Shown here: positions 1-6,076 of the stretch, piece by piece
How the letters are laid out: every line of letters starts with the position of its first letter
Numbering within the stretch: the first letter of the stretch is position 1
Assembly: GCA_017453605.1 (NCBI GenBank)
Contig: JAFTEP010000240.1
Span: 1-8,007 of the forward strand
Direction: 5' to 3'
Source: Clostridia bacterium
GTDB lineage: Bacteria > Bacillota > Clostridia > Oscillospirales > SIG627
DNA: 8,007 nt
Position numbers and translations under genes: made by a program
Notes under the pieces: generated by a model
The model's input: only the letters and a program-made list of their open reading frames with translations
The model's database searches: none
What the model was told of the DNA's origin: nothing

Positions 1-64
1 CGTGCCAGCCGCCCATTCCGCCGTAACCGATGACGGCGACGCATCTGAAATTCTTTGTTACCAT
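1..64 (-). CDS. Gfo/Idh/MocA-type oxidoreductase, N-terminal fragment
   Basis: Only the first 21 codons lie in the window; the gene runs off the left edge. The start is the ATG read leftward from base 64, preceded by GAGGTG at 69-74 and by a near-consensus promoter. The visible peptide has a short basic lead and then VAVIGYGGMGGWH, a first beta strand followed by the dinucleotide-binding loop G13-Y-G-G-M-G18. The trailing G-W-H is common in the Gfo/Idh/MocA family, which are NAD(P)-dependent sugar or inositol dehydrogenases and related oxidoreductases acting in the cytoplasm. The family is inferred from this one motif; substrate and full length cannot be seen, and another Rossmann dehydrogenase is possible. 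Confidence 0.6.
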   Translation of the reverse strand, partial: MVTKNFRCVAVIGYGGMGGWH

Positions 65-102
65 GATACACCTCGTTATTTTATGAATTAAATCACAAAA
101 GA

Positions 103-131
103 AATATACATCACTTCGCCTCTTTTGTCAA
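103..131 (-). promoter_or_regulatory. Sigma-A promoter for the leftward oxidoreductase
   Basis: Read on the minus strand, TTGACA (131-126) is followed by exactly 17 bases and then TATATT (108-103). The -35 box matches the consensus fully and the -10 box differs at one position. Transcription would start near base 96, giving a leader of about 32 bases that ends in the GAGGTG ribosome site. No transcription data were available. Confidence 0.8.
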
Positions 132-138
132 GAAAAAT

Positions 139-159
139 CGGGAATTTTTCCCGGGAAAA
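139..159. repeat. Overlapping hairpin and 14-bp palindrome, possible operator
   Basis: Two dyads overlap here. CGGGAA (139-144) and TTCCCG (148-153) form a perfect 6-bp stem with a TTT loop. TTTTCCCGGGAAAA (146-159) is a perfect 14-bp palindrome sharing the second arm. The palindrome is centred near -56 relative to the predicted start of the leftward oxidoreductase and about 60-70 bases upstream of the flippase start. That position suits a regulator of the oxidoreductase, the flippase or both. The operator role is inferred. Read leftward, the 139-153 stem is followed by ATTTTTC, so it also resembles a small terminator, although no leftward gene is known to end there. Confidence 0.35.
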
Positions 160-209
160 CCCTTCTTTTGTGGATTTTACCCAAACGCCCGGCAAAATAA
201 CACCTCTTC

Positions 210-214
210 AAGGA
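210..214 (+). promoter_or_regulatory. Ribosome binding site deciding the flippase start
   Basis: AAGGA at 210-214 is 7 bases upstream of the ATG at 222 and only 1 base upstream of the in-frame ATG at 216. The spacing favours 222, shortening the protein by two residues. Confidence 0.65.
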
Positions 215-221
215 CATGCTT

Positions 222-1709
222 ATGAAAAACTCAAAACGGATCTTTCTGACAACGCTCCTTCTGACGGGCGTGAACTTTTTGACGAGGACCGCCGGAGTAT
301 GGTTCAACGTGAAATTGTCGGGGATCGTCGGGAGCGCCGGGATAGGGCTGTGGAATCTGATCCTCAGCGTGTGGTTTCTGTCGAGGACGCTCGGCGCGGC
401 GGGGCTTGGACTTGCGGCGACGCGGAGCGTCATCGACTCGCCGGGCTCCGCCGGAAGAAGCCTGAGAAAACTGTATATCGTTTCTTTTATTCAGGGATCC
501 GTCGCCGCGCTCATCCTCGCGCTCGCCGCGAAAACCGTCGCGACAAGATACATCGGGGACGCCGGCTGCGCCGCCGCACTGAAGATGCTCGCAGTTTCGC
601 TCCCCTTCGGGGCGATATCTGCGTGCACGCTCGGCTACGCCGCGGCGGCGCGCAAAATGGCGCGTCAGGCTCTGATCGGGACCGCTGAGCAGGCTTTGAG
701 GATAGGGATAACTCTCGCCGCGGCGGCTCGCGCACAGGATACGAAAAGCGCACTTTTCGGCGCCGCGGTCGGCATAACGCTCAGCGAGATCTTTTCGTTT
801 GCCGCGGGGATCGCCGGGGTGATAAGGGACAGACCGGGAACGAAAAAAGAAGCCTTCTGCTTCAGAAAAATGCTTTCTTCCGTCGCGCTTCCGGACGCTG
901 CGGGAAGCCTCGTCAGAGCAAGTCTTTCGACCCTGCAGAACCTATTGATCCCGAAATGCCTCGTGCTTTACGGCGCGGGGAGCGAAAGATCGCTCGGCGA
1001 ATACGGGCTCGTTCACGGGATGGCGCTGCCGGTCGTATTATATCCGTCGGCGCTGATCGGAGTGCTGTCCGGGCTTCTTTTGCCGGAGATCGCCGGGACG
1101 AAGAACGAAAAGCGGCGCGACAGGATAGCCTCGAAAGTTCTGAGGTTCTCTTTAGTGTTCTCTCTCGCGGCGGCGGGCTCGATGGCGGCGTTTTCAAGCG
1201 ATCTTTCCCTTGCGGTGTTCGGCTCAACCGAGGCGTCGGACACGATCAGACTTTTCGCGCCGCTCGTCCCGGTGATGTATATGGACATGACCTGCGACGG
1301 GATCTTAAAAGGACTTGGACTGCAAAAAGAAATAATGAAGATAAACGTGCTCGACAGCGCGGTATCGGTCGCCATGATCGCGCTTCTCGTGCCGAAAACC
1401 GGGATCGCGGGATACATAATAATGGTATGGGCGACAGAACTCATGAACTTCGCGCTGAGTTTTTCGCTTTTAAAAAAGCACAGCGGAGCCCTCGGCGGCA
1501 GGGCAAAAAAGGCGCTGAAGGCGTTCGCGGTCAGCGCGGCTGCGTTCGCGGCGTCGGCGTTTCTCGCCCGCCCGATAACGCTTTCTGATCCGACGGCTCT
1601 TGCGGCAGTTAAGATCGTTCTATCCCTCGCGGTGGAATTGCTGTTTCTGGCGGCGTCGGGGTTCTTGAGAAAAAACGAGCTGAAAGAAATAAGAAATATG
1701 ATAAGATAA
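222..1709 (+). CDS. SpoVB-like oligosaccharide/lipid flippase (MOP superfamily)
   Basis: A 495-residue, very hydrophobic membrane protein with about 12-14 predicted helices, the usual size of the MATE/PST/MurJ/SpoVB exporter group. The N-terminal block R22-T-A-G-V-x-F-N followed by G-x-A-G-I-G-L-W, and the central block L223-P (R232-x-S-L-S-T-L-Q-N-L-L-I-P, then Y261-G-x-x-x-G-M-A-L-P and P275-S-A-L-I), match SpoVB-like proteins of Clostridia. Members move lipid-linked sugars across the membrane for cell wall, capsule or spore cortex. The exact substrate cannot be read from the sequence. The start at 222 is preferred over the ATG at 216 because AAGGA (210-214) lies 7 bases before 222 but only 1 base before 216. 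No convincing promoter was found between 132 and 209. The gene stands alone, with a divergent neighbour on the left and a convergent operon on the right. Confidence 0.85.
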   Translation: MKNSKRIFLTTLLLTGVNFLTRTAGVWFNVKLSGIVGSAGIGLWNLILSVWFLSRTLGAAGLGLAATRSVIDSPGSAGRSLRKLYIVSFIQGSVAALILALAAKTVATRYIGDAGCAAALKMLAVSLPFGAISACTLGYAAAARKMARQALIGTAEQALRIGITLAAAARAQDTKSALFGAAVGITLSEIFSFAAGIAGVIRDRPGTKKEAFCFRKMLSSVALPDAAGSLVRASLSTLQNLLIPKCLVLYGAGSERSLGEYGLVHGMALPVVLYPSALIGVLSGLLLPEIAGTKNEKRRDRIASKVLRFSLVFSLAAAGSMAAFSSDLSLAVFGSTEASDTIRLFAPLVPVMYMDMTCDGILKGLGLQKEIMKINVLDSAVSVAMIALLVPKTGIAGYIIMVWATELMNFALSFSLLKKHSGALGGRAKKALKAFAVSAAAFAASAFLARPITLSDPTALAAVKIVLSLAVELLFLAASGFLRKNELKEIRNMIR

Positions 1710-1713
1710 AATG

Positions 1714-1741
1714 GGCGGCGGGCCGTTTTAGGTCCGCCGCC
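1714..1741. terminator. Bidirectional hairpin terminator between convergent genes
   Basis: GGCGGCGGGCC (1714-1724) pairs with GGTCCGCCGCC (1731-1741) over 11 positions with one G-T wobble, closing a 6-base GTTTTA loop. It begins 4 bases after the flippase stop and lies 26 bases beyond the glnS stop, so it can serve both transcripts. Read leftward, as for glnS, it is followed by ATTTTATC, a fair U-rich tail. On the plus strand the tail is only AT-rich and weak, so it may act more as a barrier for the flippase transcript. Confidence 0.75.
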
Positions 1742-1759
1742 TGAGATATTTGAGATATT
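1742..1759. repeat. Tandem 9-bp duplication
   Basis: TGAGATATT occurs twice in immediate succession (1742-1750 and 1751-1759) between the terminator hairpin and the glnS stop. It is probably a small slippage duplication in non-coding DNA, and no function is evident. Confidence 0.6.
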
Positions 1760-1767
1760 ATAGAGAA

Positions 1768-3417
1768 TTATTTGCCCTTGCTGTCCTTGAGGTCGACGAT
1801 GAGGTTGAAGACGCCGGGATTTTTGGTGTCGCGGCAGAAATAGCCGCTGCGGACGAACTGGAACCTTTCGCCGGGCTTGGAGTCGGCGAGAGTCTTTTCG
1901 AAAACGCAGTTCGAATAGCGCTTTGCGGAATCGGGATCGAGATAGTCGCCGTAGGTCTTGTCCTCCGGCAGATTGACGAGGTTCTCCTCGGTGAAAAGGC
2001 GGGAATATCTGACTGCGTCTGCGGTGAAATTGTCGGAGGCGCTGACCCAGTGGATAGTGCCCTTGATCTTCCTCCCGTCCGCGGGGAGGCCGCAGCCGGT
2101 CTCAAGATCGGCGGTGCATCTTACGCAGGTGATATTGCCGTCTGCGTCGGCGTCGAAGCCGGTGCACTTCACGATGTAGGAGCCCATTAGCCTGACTTCT
2201 CCGCCGGGATAGAGCCTGAAGAACTTCGGGACCTTCTCGGGGAGAAAATCGCTTCTCTCGATGAAGAGTTCTTTCGTGAACGGGAGCTGCCTCGTGCCGG
2301 CGGTCTCGTCGTTGGGATTGTTCGGGAATGTGAAGAACTCTTTTTTGTCCTCGGGGTAATTCTCGACGACGAGCTTCAGCGGATCCAGGACCGCGCAGCG
2401 GCGGGGAGCCGAGAAATTCAGTTCGTCGCGGATGCAGTGTTCGAGGAGTGAGATATCGACGAGGCTGAGCGTCTTCGAAATTCCCGTAAGCTCGACGAAT
2501 CGCAGGATCGAAGAGGGAGTGTAGCCCCTGCGTCTGAGTCCGCAGAGAGTGGGCATCCGCGGATCGTCCCAGCCGTCGACGACTCCGGTCTCGACGAGCT
2601 GTCTCAGATAGCGCTTAGACATCACGGTGTGGGTGACGTTAAGGCGGGCGAATTCCCTCTGCTTGGGGGGATTTTCAAAGCCGATCTTGTTCACGACCCA
2701 TTCGTAGAGCGGACGGTGGTTCTCGAACTCGATCGAGCACATCGAGTGGGTGATTCCCTCGAGAGCGTCCTGGATCGGGTGCGCGAAATCGTAGAGCGGA
2801 TAGATGCACCATTTGTCGCCCTGTCTGTGGTGCGTGGTGTGGATGATGCGGTAGATCGCCGGGTCGCGCATATTGATGTTGGGGCTCGACATATCTATTT
2901 TCGCCCTCAGTGTGCAGAAGCCGTCGGGAAACTCGCCGTTTTTCATGCGCTCAAAAAGCTCTAAGTTCTCCTCGACGCTCCGGTCGCGGTACGGGCTGTT
3001 CTTGCCGGGCTCGGTAAGTGTTCCGCGGTATTCGCGCATACTGTCGGCGTCGAGATCGCAGACGTAGGCGTCGCCCTGCTTTATGAGCTGAACGGCAAAC
3101 TCGAAGCATTTGCCGAAATAGTCTGAGCCGTAAAAAACTCCGCCGTTGGGCTCGGCGCCGAGCCAGAGAAGGTCCTCGTAGATACTCTTGACGTACTCGT
3201 CGTCTTCCTTCTCGGGGTTGGTGTCGTCGTAGCGCAGATTGAACAGACCGCCGTATTTTTTCGCGGTCATCGCGTTGATGTATATCGCCTTCGCGCTGCC
3301 GATGTGAAGATAGCCGTTGGGCTCGGGCGGGAAACGGGTGTGAATCTTCTTCACCCTGCCCTCCCTCAGGTCTTCTTCGATTATATCATGCAGAAAATTT
3401 CCCGAAGTGTTTTCCAC
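1768..3417 (-). CDS. glnS: Glutaminyl-tRNA synthetase
   Basis: A class I aminoacyl-tRNA synthetase that charges tRNA(Gln) with glutamine using ATP in the cytoplasm. From the GTG at 3417 the protein has 549 residues, close to the 554 of the E. coli enzyme. Motifs, in order: R28-F-P-P-E-P-N-G-Y-L with the HIGH-type box H38-I-G-S; Y63-D-D-T-N-P; the GlnRS-typical R132-G-T-L and S141-P-Y-R-D-R-S; the catalytic-domain block Y209-D-F-A-H-P; the KMSKS-type box V265-M-S-K-R; and G294-L-R-R-R-G-Y-T. The C-terminal half has the two beta-barrel anticodon-binding domains, including P-A-D-G-R-K-x-K-G-x-I-H-W-V-S. Nothing appears truncated. It is the last gene of a three-gene operon and ends at the hairpin terminator. 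An upstream GTG at 3426 (552 residues) overlaps the preceding stop but has no room for its ribosome site. GlnRS is patchy in Firmicutes and is thought to have spread by horizontal transfer. Confidence 0.96.
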   Translation of the reverse strand: MENTSGNFLHDIIEEDLREGRVKKIHTRFPPEPNGYLHIGSAKAIYINAMTAKKYGGLFNLRYDDTNPEKEDDEYVKSIYEDLLWLGAEPNGGVFYGSDYFGKCFEFAVQLIKQGDAYVCDLDADSMREYRGTLTEPGKNSPYRDRSVEENLELFERMKNGEFPDGFCTLRAKIDMSSPNINMRDPAIYRIIHTTHHRQGDKWCIYPLYDFAHPIQDALEGITHSMCSIEFENHRPLYEWVVNKIGFENPPKQREFARLNVTHTVMSKRYLRQLVETGVVDGWDDPRMPTLCGLRRRGYTPSSILRFVELTGISKTLSLVDISLLEHCIRDELNFSAPRRCAVLDPLKLVVENYPEDKKEFFTFPNNPNDETAGTRQLPFTKELFIERSDFLPEKVPKFFRLYPGGEVRLMGSYIVKCTGFDADADGNITCVRCTADLETGCGLPADGRKIKGTIHWVSASDNFTADAVRYSRLFTEENLVNLPEDKTYGDYLDPDSAKRYSNCVFEKTLADSKPGERFQFVRSGYFCRDTKNPGVFNLIVDLKDSKGK

Positions 3418-3422
3418 TTTTA

Positions 3423-4127
3423 TCACTCCTTTATTGATTCAAGGTAGGTCTCGAGCTCTGCCATATCGCGCACCGTCGGGTGGGATCCGGTCACGAAGGG
3501 CTCTCGGAGGATCTGGAGCGTGCGGATGCCCTGTGCGCGGGCGGCGTCGAGGTTTTTCAGGACGTCGTCGACGAAGATTATTCGGTCGGCGGGGACGCCG
3601 AAGCTGTCGATGAGAGTCGTATACATCTTCGGATCCGGCTTGAACACGCCGACGTCGCAGGACAGAACGAAGACATCGAACATATCGCGGATGCCGGAGT
3701 TGCGGTAGATGCGGTCGAGACTCGGCCAGGTGTCGCTGAGGACGCCGAGAGAATACTTTTCTTTGAGTCTTCCGAGCGCGGGCTTCACGTCGTCGTAGAA
3801 AATGAACTTTCCGTCGTTATAGGTGTGGTCCCAGGCGAGGGCGCGGCAGACGGCGTGCGTCAGGCCGAGCTCGGGCGCCTCTGCGGCGAAAGCCTCGAAA
3901 AAGCCGACGAACTGGAAATATTCTTCCTTTTCCGTCTTAACGCGGTCGTGGATCACGTCGAGATATTCGTAGCCCGCCGTATATGCGCGCTTGTAGACTT
4001 CAGGATCGAGGGATTCCCATTTTTCGCGGTCGACGAAATCAAAGATCCTGCCGGGGATGAACCAGTCCTTCCGAGAGGGTCTCAAAAGGGTGTATCCGGC
4101 GTCGAAGGCGATCGCTTCAACAGGCAT
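3423..4127 (-). CDS. HAD-superfamily hydrolase with atypical motif I
   Basis: A complete 234-residue cytoplasmic HAD hydrolase. Motif I is F8-D9-A-G11-Y-T13-L: the nucleophile Asp9 is present, but the second Asp of the usual DxDxT is Gly. Residues 17-110 form a helical C1-type cap. Motif II is the S131 in L-G-V-L-S-D-T-W, motif III is K163 in F-K-P-D-P, and motif IV is D187-D188 in I-F-V-D-D. The loss of the general-acid Asp is seen in haloacid dehalogenases (D-x-Y-G-T) and some other HADs, so ordinary phosphomonoesterase activity is uncertain and the substrate is unknown. The ATG at 4127 shares one base with the gltX stop (TGATG), and GGAGGT lies 6 bases before it. Cotranscription between two aminoacyl-tRNA synthetase genes hints at a housekeeping role, but this is only context. 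Confidence 0.88.
   Translation of the reverse strand: MPVEAIAFDAGYTLLRPSRKDWFIPGRIFDFVDREKWESLDPEVYKRAYTAGYEYLDVIHDRVKTEKEEYFQFVGFFEAFAAEAPELGLTHAVCRALAWDHTYNDGKFIFYDDVKPALGRLKEKYSLGVLSDTWPSLDRIYRNSGIRDMFDVFVLSCDVGVFKPDPKMYTTLIDSFGVPADRIIFVDDVLKNLDAARAQGIRTLQILREPFVTGSHPTVRDMAELETYLESIKE
3426..3431 (-). promoter_or_regulatory. Ribosome binding site deciding the glnS start
   Basis: AAGGAG read leftward (3431-3426) sits 8 bases before the GTG at 3417. The alternative GTG at 3426 overlaps the last G of this site, so it cannot use it. With 3417 as start, only 5 bases separate the HAD gene stop from glnS, consistent with translational coupling. Confidence 0.7.
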
Positions 4128-5788
4128 CAGAGCACCTCCAGCGCGGCTTTGACGCGCCCGGCGACTTTATCCCTGCCGAGAAGACGCATGACTTCATACA
4201 TATCCGGGGAATTCCGTTTCCCGGTGCCGGCGACTCTCAGGACCATGCTGACGTCGCCGACGTGGCCTTTGTAAGCCGAGGGATCCTTCTTATATTCTTT
4301 GATCTTCGCGGCAAAGCCGTTGGCGACCGAAAGATCGGTGATCTTTGAAAACCACGCGGTCTGATCGTCCGAGGGATCGTAGCCCGAAATGAATCCCGAA
4401 AGGATCGCTTTCGCGTCGTCCGGCGAAACGTTCTCCGGGAAGGGATCCCTCAAAGAGAACAGCTCGTCGAAGAAGAAGCCGGCGTATTCTCTGACTTCGT
4501 CCCATGAAGCCAGGTCCTTTCTCGGCTTTTCGCCTCCCCTGCCGATCGCAAAGATCCCGCGGGAGAACTCTCTGTCGCGGCCTAAAAGCGCGAAGAGTTC
4601 TTCGTCGTGGGTCTTAGACCAGTCGAGAACGAGAGAGAGCACCTTGTCGGCGTCGAAAGCGGCGACGGTGTTTTTGGAGACGTCCTCGAGCTTTTTGAGA
4701 TCGAACAGCGAGCCGGAGGAGCTCATCTTTTCGGTGGTGAATTTAAAGCCGTCAATATCGGCTCCGGGGTTTTGGGCCCTCCATTCCTCGAAATTGGAAT
4801 TGAGGAGGGTCATGACGTATTCCCTGACGGAATCCGCGGGATAGCCCTTCGCCTCGTAGAAGCTCAGAGCCGCTTCGGGATCGTGGCGCTTGGAGAGCTT
4901 TCTCTTCGAGACGCCGTCGAGTTTCATGAGCTGGGCGATATGGACGTAACGGGGCATCCTGAATCCGAGCAGTTCGAAGAGCTGGACGTGGAACGGGAGG
5001 CTCGAAAGCCATTCCTCTCCCCTGACGACGTGGGTCGTGCGCATCAGGTGATCGTCGACGGCGTGCGCGAAGTGATAGGTCGGGATACCGTCGCTCTTCA
5101 GGAGCACCTTGTCGTCGTAGTTCTCGTCTAATTCAAGTTTTCCCTTTATAACGTCGTCGACTCTGATCCTGCCGCCCGGCTTTCCGGGAGAGCGGAGCCT
5201 CAGTACCCACTTTTCCCCGGCTTCGACGCGGGCTTTGACTTCATCGAGCGGAGCGTCGCGGAACTTCGCCCACTCGCCGTAATAGCCGGGGAGAAGTTTT
5301 TGTTTTTCCTGCTGTTCGCGGATGGCTTCGAGCTCCTCTTTTGAGCAGAAGCAGGGATACGCGAGACCTTTTTCGACGAGCTCTTTGGCGAAAACGTGAT
5401 AGATCGGGGCGCGCTGACTCTGACGGTAGGGACCGTAGGAGCCGAAGTCGCCGTCGATGGTCGCGCCCTCGTCGAAGTTGAGCCCGTAGTATTTGAAAGA
5501 GTTTATGATGATCTCGACCGCTCCCTCGACCTCTCTGAGCGCGTCGGTGTCCTCTATGCGCAGATAGAACACTCCCCCGCTCTGATGCGCGAGTCTTTCG
5601 GAGGTGAGAGCCGGAAAGAGGTTCCCGAAATGCACGAAGCCCGTCGGGCTGGGAGCGATGCGCGTCACGCAGGCGCCCTCGCCGAGATCCCTCTCCGGAA
5701 AGCGCTTCTCGAGATCCTCGCGCGTTTCTTTTACGTCCGGGAAAAGAAGCCCGGCGAGAACAGAACATTCGGTATTTGTCAAAGCCAT
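4127..5788 (-). CDS. gltX: Glutamyl-tRNA synthetase (long clostridial type)
   Basis: A class I synthetase that attaches glutamate to tRNA(Glu); 553 residues against 471 in E. coli. An N-terminal extension of about 40 residues precedes the catalytic core at T42-R-I-A-P-S-P-T-G with the HIGH-type box H53-F-G-N. Then follow Y75-L-R-I-E-D-T-D, Y121-R-Q-S-Q-R, the pair C146-F-C148 where many GluRS bind zinc, R256-G-E-E-W and the KMSKS-type box K297-L-S-K-R. The C-terminal part is the helical anticodon-binding region and contains S-M-V-L-R-V-A-G-T-G. I see no downstream cysteine completing the zinc site. The start has AAAAGGA about 10 bases upstream. It is the first gene of the operon with the HAD hydrolase and glnS. 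A GlnRS next door suggests that this GluRS charges only tRNA(Glu), but this is inference. Confidence 0.95.
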   Translation of the reverse strand: MALTNTECSVLAGLLFPDVKETREDLEKRFPERDLGEGACVTRIAPSPTGFVHFGNLFPALTSERLAHQSGGVFYLRIEDTDALREVEGAVEIIINSFKYYGLNFDEGATIDGDFGSYGPYRQSQRAPIYHVFAKELVEKGLAYPCFCSKEELEAIREQQEKQKLLPGYYGEWAKFRDAPLDEVKARVEAGEKWVLRLRSPGKPGGRIRVDDVIKGKLELDENYDDKVLLKSDGIPTYHFAHAVDDHLMRTTHVVRGEEWLSSLPFHVQLFELLGFRMPRYVHIAQLMKLDGVSKRKLSKRHDPEAALSFYEAKGYPADSVREYVMTLLNSNFEEWRAQNPGADIDGFKFTTEKMSSSGSLFDLKKLEDVSKNTVAAFDADKVLSLVLDWSKTHDEELFALLGRDREFSRGIFAIGRGGEKPRKDLASWDEVREYAGFFFDELFSLRDPFPENVSPDDAKAILSGFISGYDPSDDQTAWFSKITDLSVANGFAAKIKEYKKDPSAYKGHVGDVSMVLRVAGTGKRNSPDMYEVMRLLGRDKVAGRVKAALEVL

Positions 5789-5854
5789 TTTTTTGTCGTC
5801 CTTTTGAATATTTAAATAGATCGGCTGTTTTTATAAACTTGTCCATCTTAAATG

Positions 5855-5883
5855 ATTTTATCACACATTGCGGGATTTTTCAA
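5855..5883 (-). promoter_or_regulatory. Sigma-A promoter of the gltX-HAD-glnS operon
   Basis: Read leftward, TTGAAA (5883-5878) is followed by 17 bases and TAAAAT (5860-5855). A TG one base before the -10 box gives an extended -10 element. The predicted start near 5848 leaves a leader of about 60 bases before the gltX ATG. I see no T-box element or tRNA-like structure in that leader, and it is too short for a typical T-box, so the operon does not appear to be controlled by uncharged tRNA. Confidence 0.75.
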
Positions 5884-5911
5884 GCGTTTTTTATCCGTAC
5901 GTCCGTTAAAT

Positions 5912-5944
5912 ATGGAAGCTTTCCGGGCAAATCCATGCCCGGGA
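5912..5944. repeat. Hairpin with loop-complementary flank between divergent promoters
   Basis: TTCCGGGC (5921-5928) pairs with GCCCGGGA (5937-5944) with one wobble, closing an 8-base loop AAATCCAT. The loop bases TCCAT (5932-5936) are complementary to ATGGA (5912-5916) just upstream, so an alternative stem or a pseudoknot is possible in RNA. A T-run (ATTTTT, 5949-5954) follows 4 bases later on the plus strand. Neither predicted promoter transcribes this stretch, so it is either a protein-binding site or part of an unrecognised short transcript. Confidence 0.4.
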
Positions 5945-5965
5945 CGCGATTTTTGGGGGATTTTC

Positions 5966-6001
5966 AAAGAAAAAGAAGAAAAGCGCAAGAAAAAGCGAGA
6001 G
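5966..6001 (+). promoter_or_regulatory. Purine-rich tract with near-repeat upstream of hydC promoter
   Basis: A 36-base stretch that is almost entirely A and G, with only three C and no T, ends 6 bases before the hydC -35 box. It contains a near-repeat, AAGAAAAGCG (5976-5985) and AAGAAAAAGCG (5987-5997), spaced about one helical turn apart. The position and A-richness suit an UP-like element or a bent activating region. This function is inferred. Confidence 0.35.
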
Positions 6002-6007
6002 TTATAG

Positions 6008-6036
6008 TTGACTAACCGATAGATTCGTAGTATAAT
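6008..6036 (+). promoter_or_regulatory. Strong sigma-A promoter of hydCB
   Basis: TTGACT (6008-6013) is followed by 17 bases and a perfect TATAAT (6031-6036). Transcription would begin near 6043, leaving a leader of about 34 bases with the full Shine-Dalgarno sequence AAGGAGG (6064-6070) 6 bases before the hydC ATG. Together with the strongly C-biased codon use of both genes, this suggests high expression. No clear Rex or Fnr box was recognised around it. Confidence 0.85.
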
Positions 6037-6076
6037 AACATTTTGGAAAACAAACTAATCATCAAGGAGGCCAAAT

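Noticed and set aside
125..688. 187-codon rightward open frame overlapping the flippase start
   Set aside because: It has no ribosome site and an arginine-rich nonsense product. The flippase frame explains the coding signal.
956..1588. 210-codon rightward open frame overlapping the flippase in another frame
   Set aside because: The arginine-rich, low-complexity product is typical of out-of-frame GC-rich DNA, and the flippase frame has family motifs across this span.
3480..4274. 264-codon rightward open frame antisense to the HAD gene and gltX
   Set aside because: It is a shadow of GC-rich codons on the other strand. The product resembles no family I know, it has no clear ribosome site, and the opposite strand encodes well-recognised proteins.
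5789..5848. T-box or other tRNA-sensing leader before gltX
   Set aside because: The leader is only about 60 bases, with no specifier-loop or antiterminator pattern and no terminator hairpin before the gene.
6001..6016. Imperfect dyad over the hydC -35 box (GTTA...TAAC) as a Rex-like redox operator
   Set aside because: The arms do not match in length or sequence to the known TTGTGAA...TTCACAA type site, so this is too weak to call.
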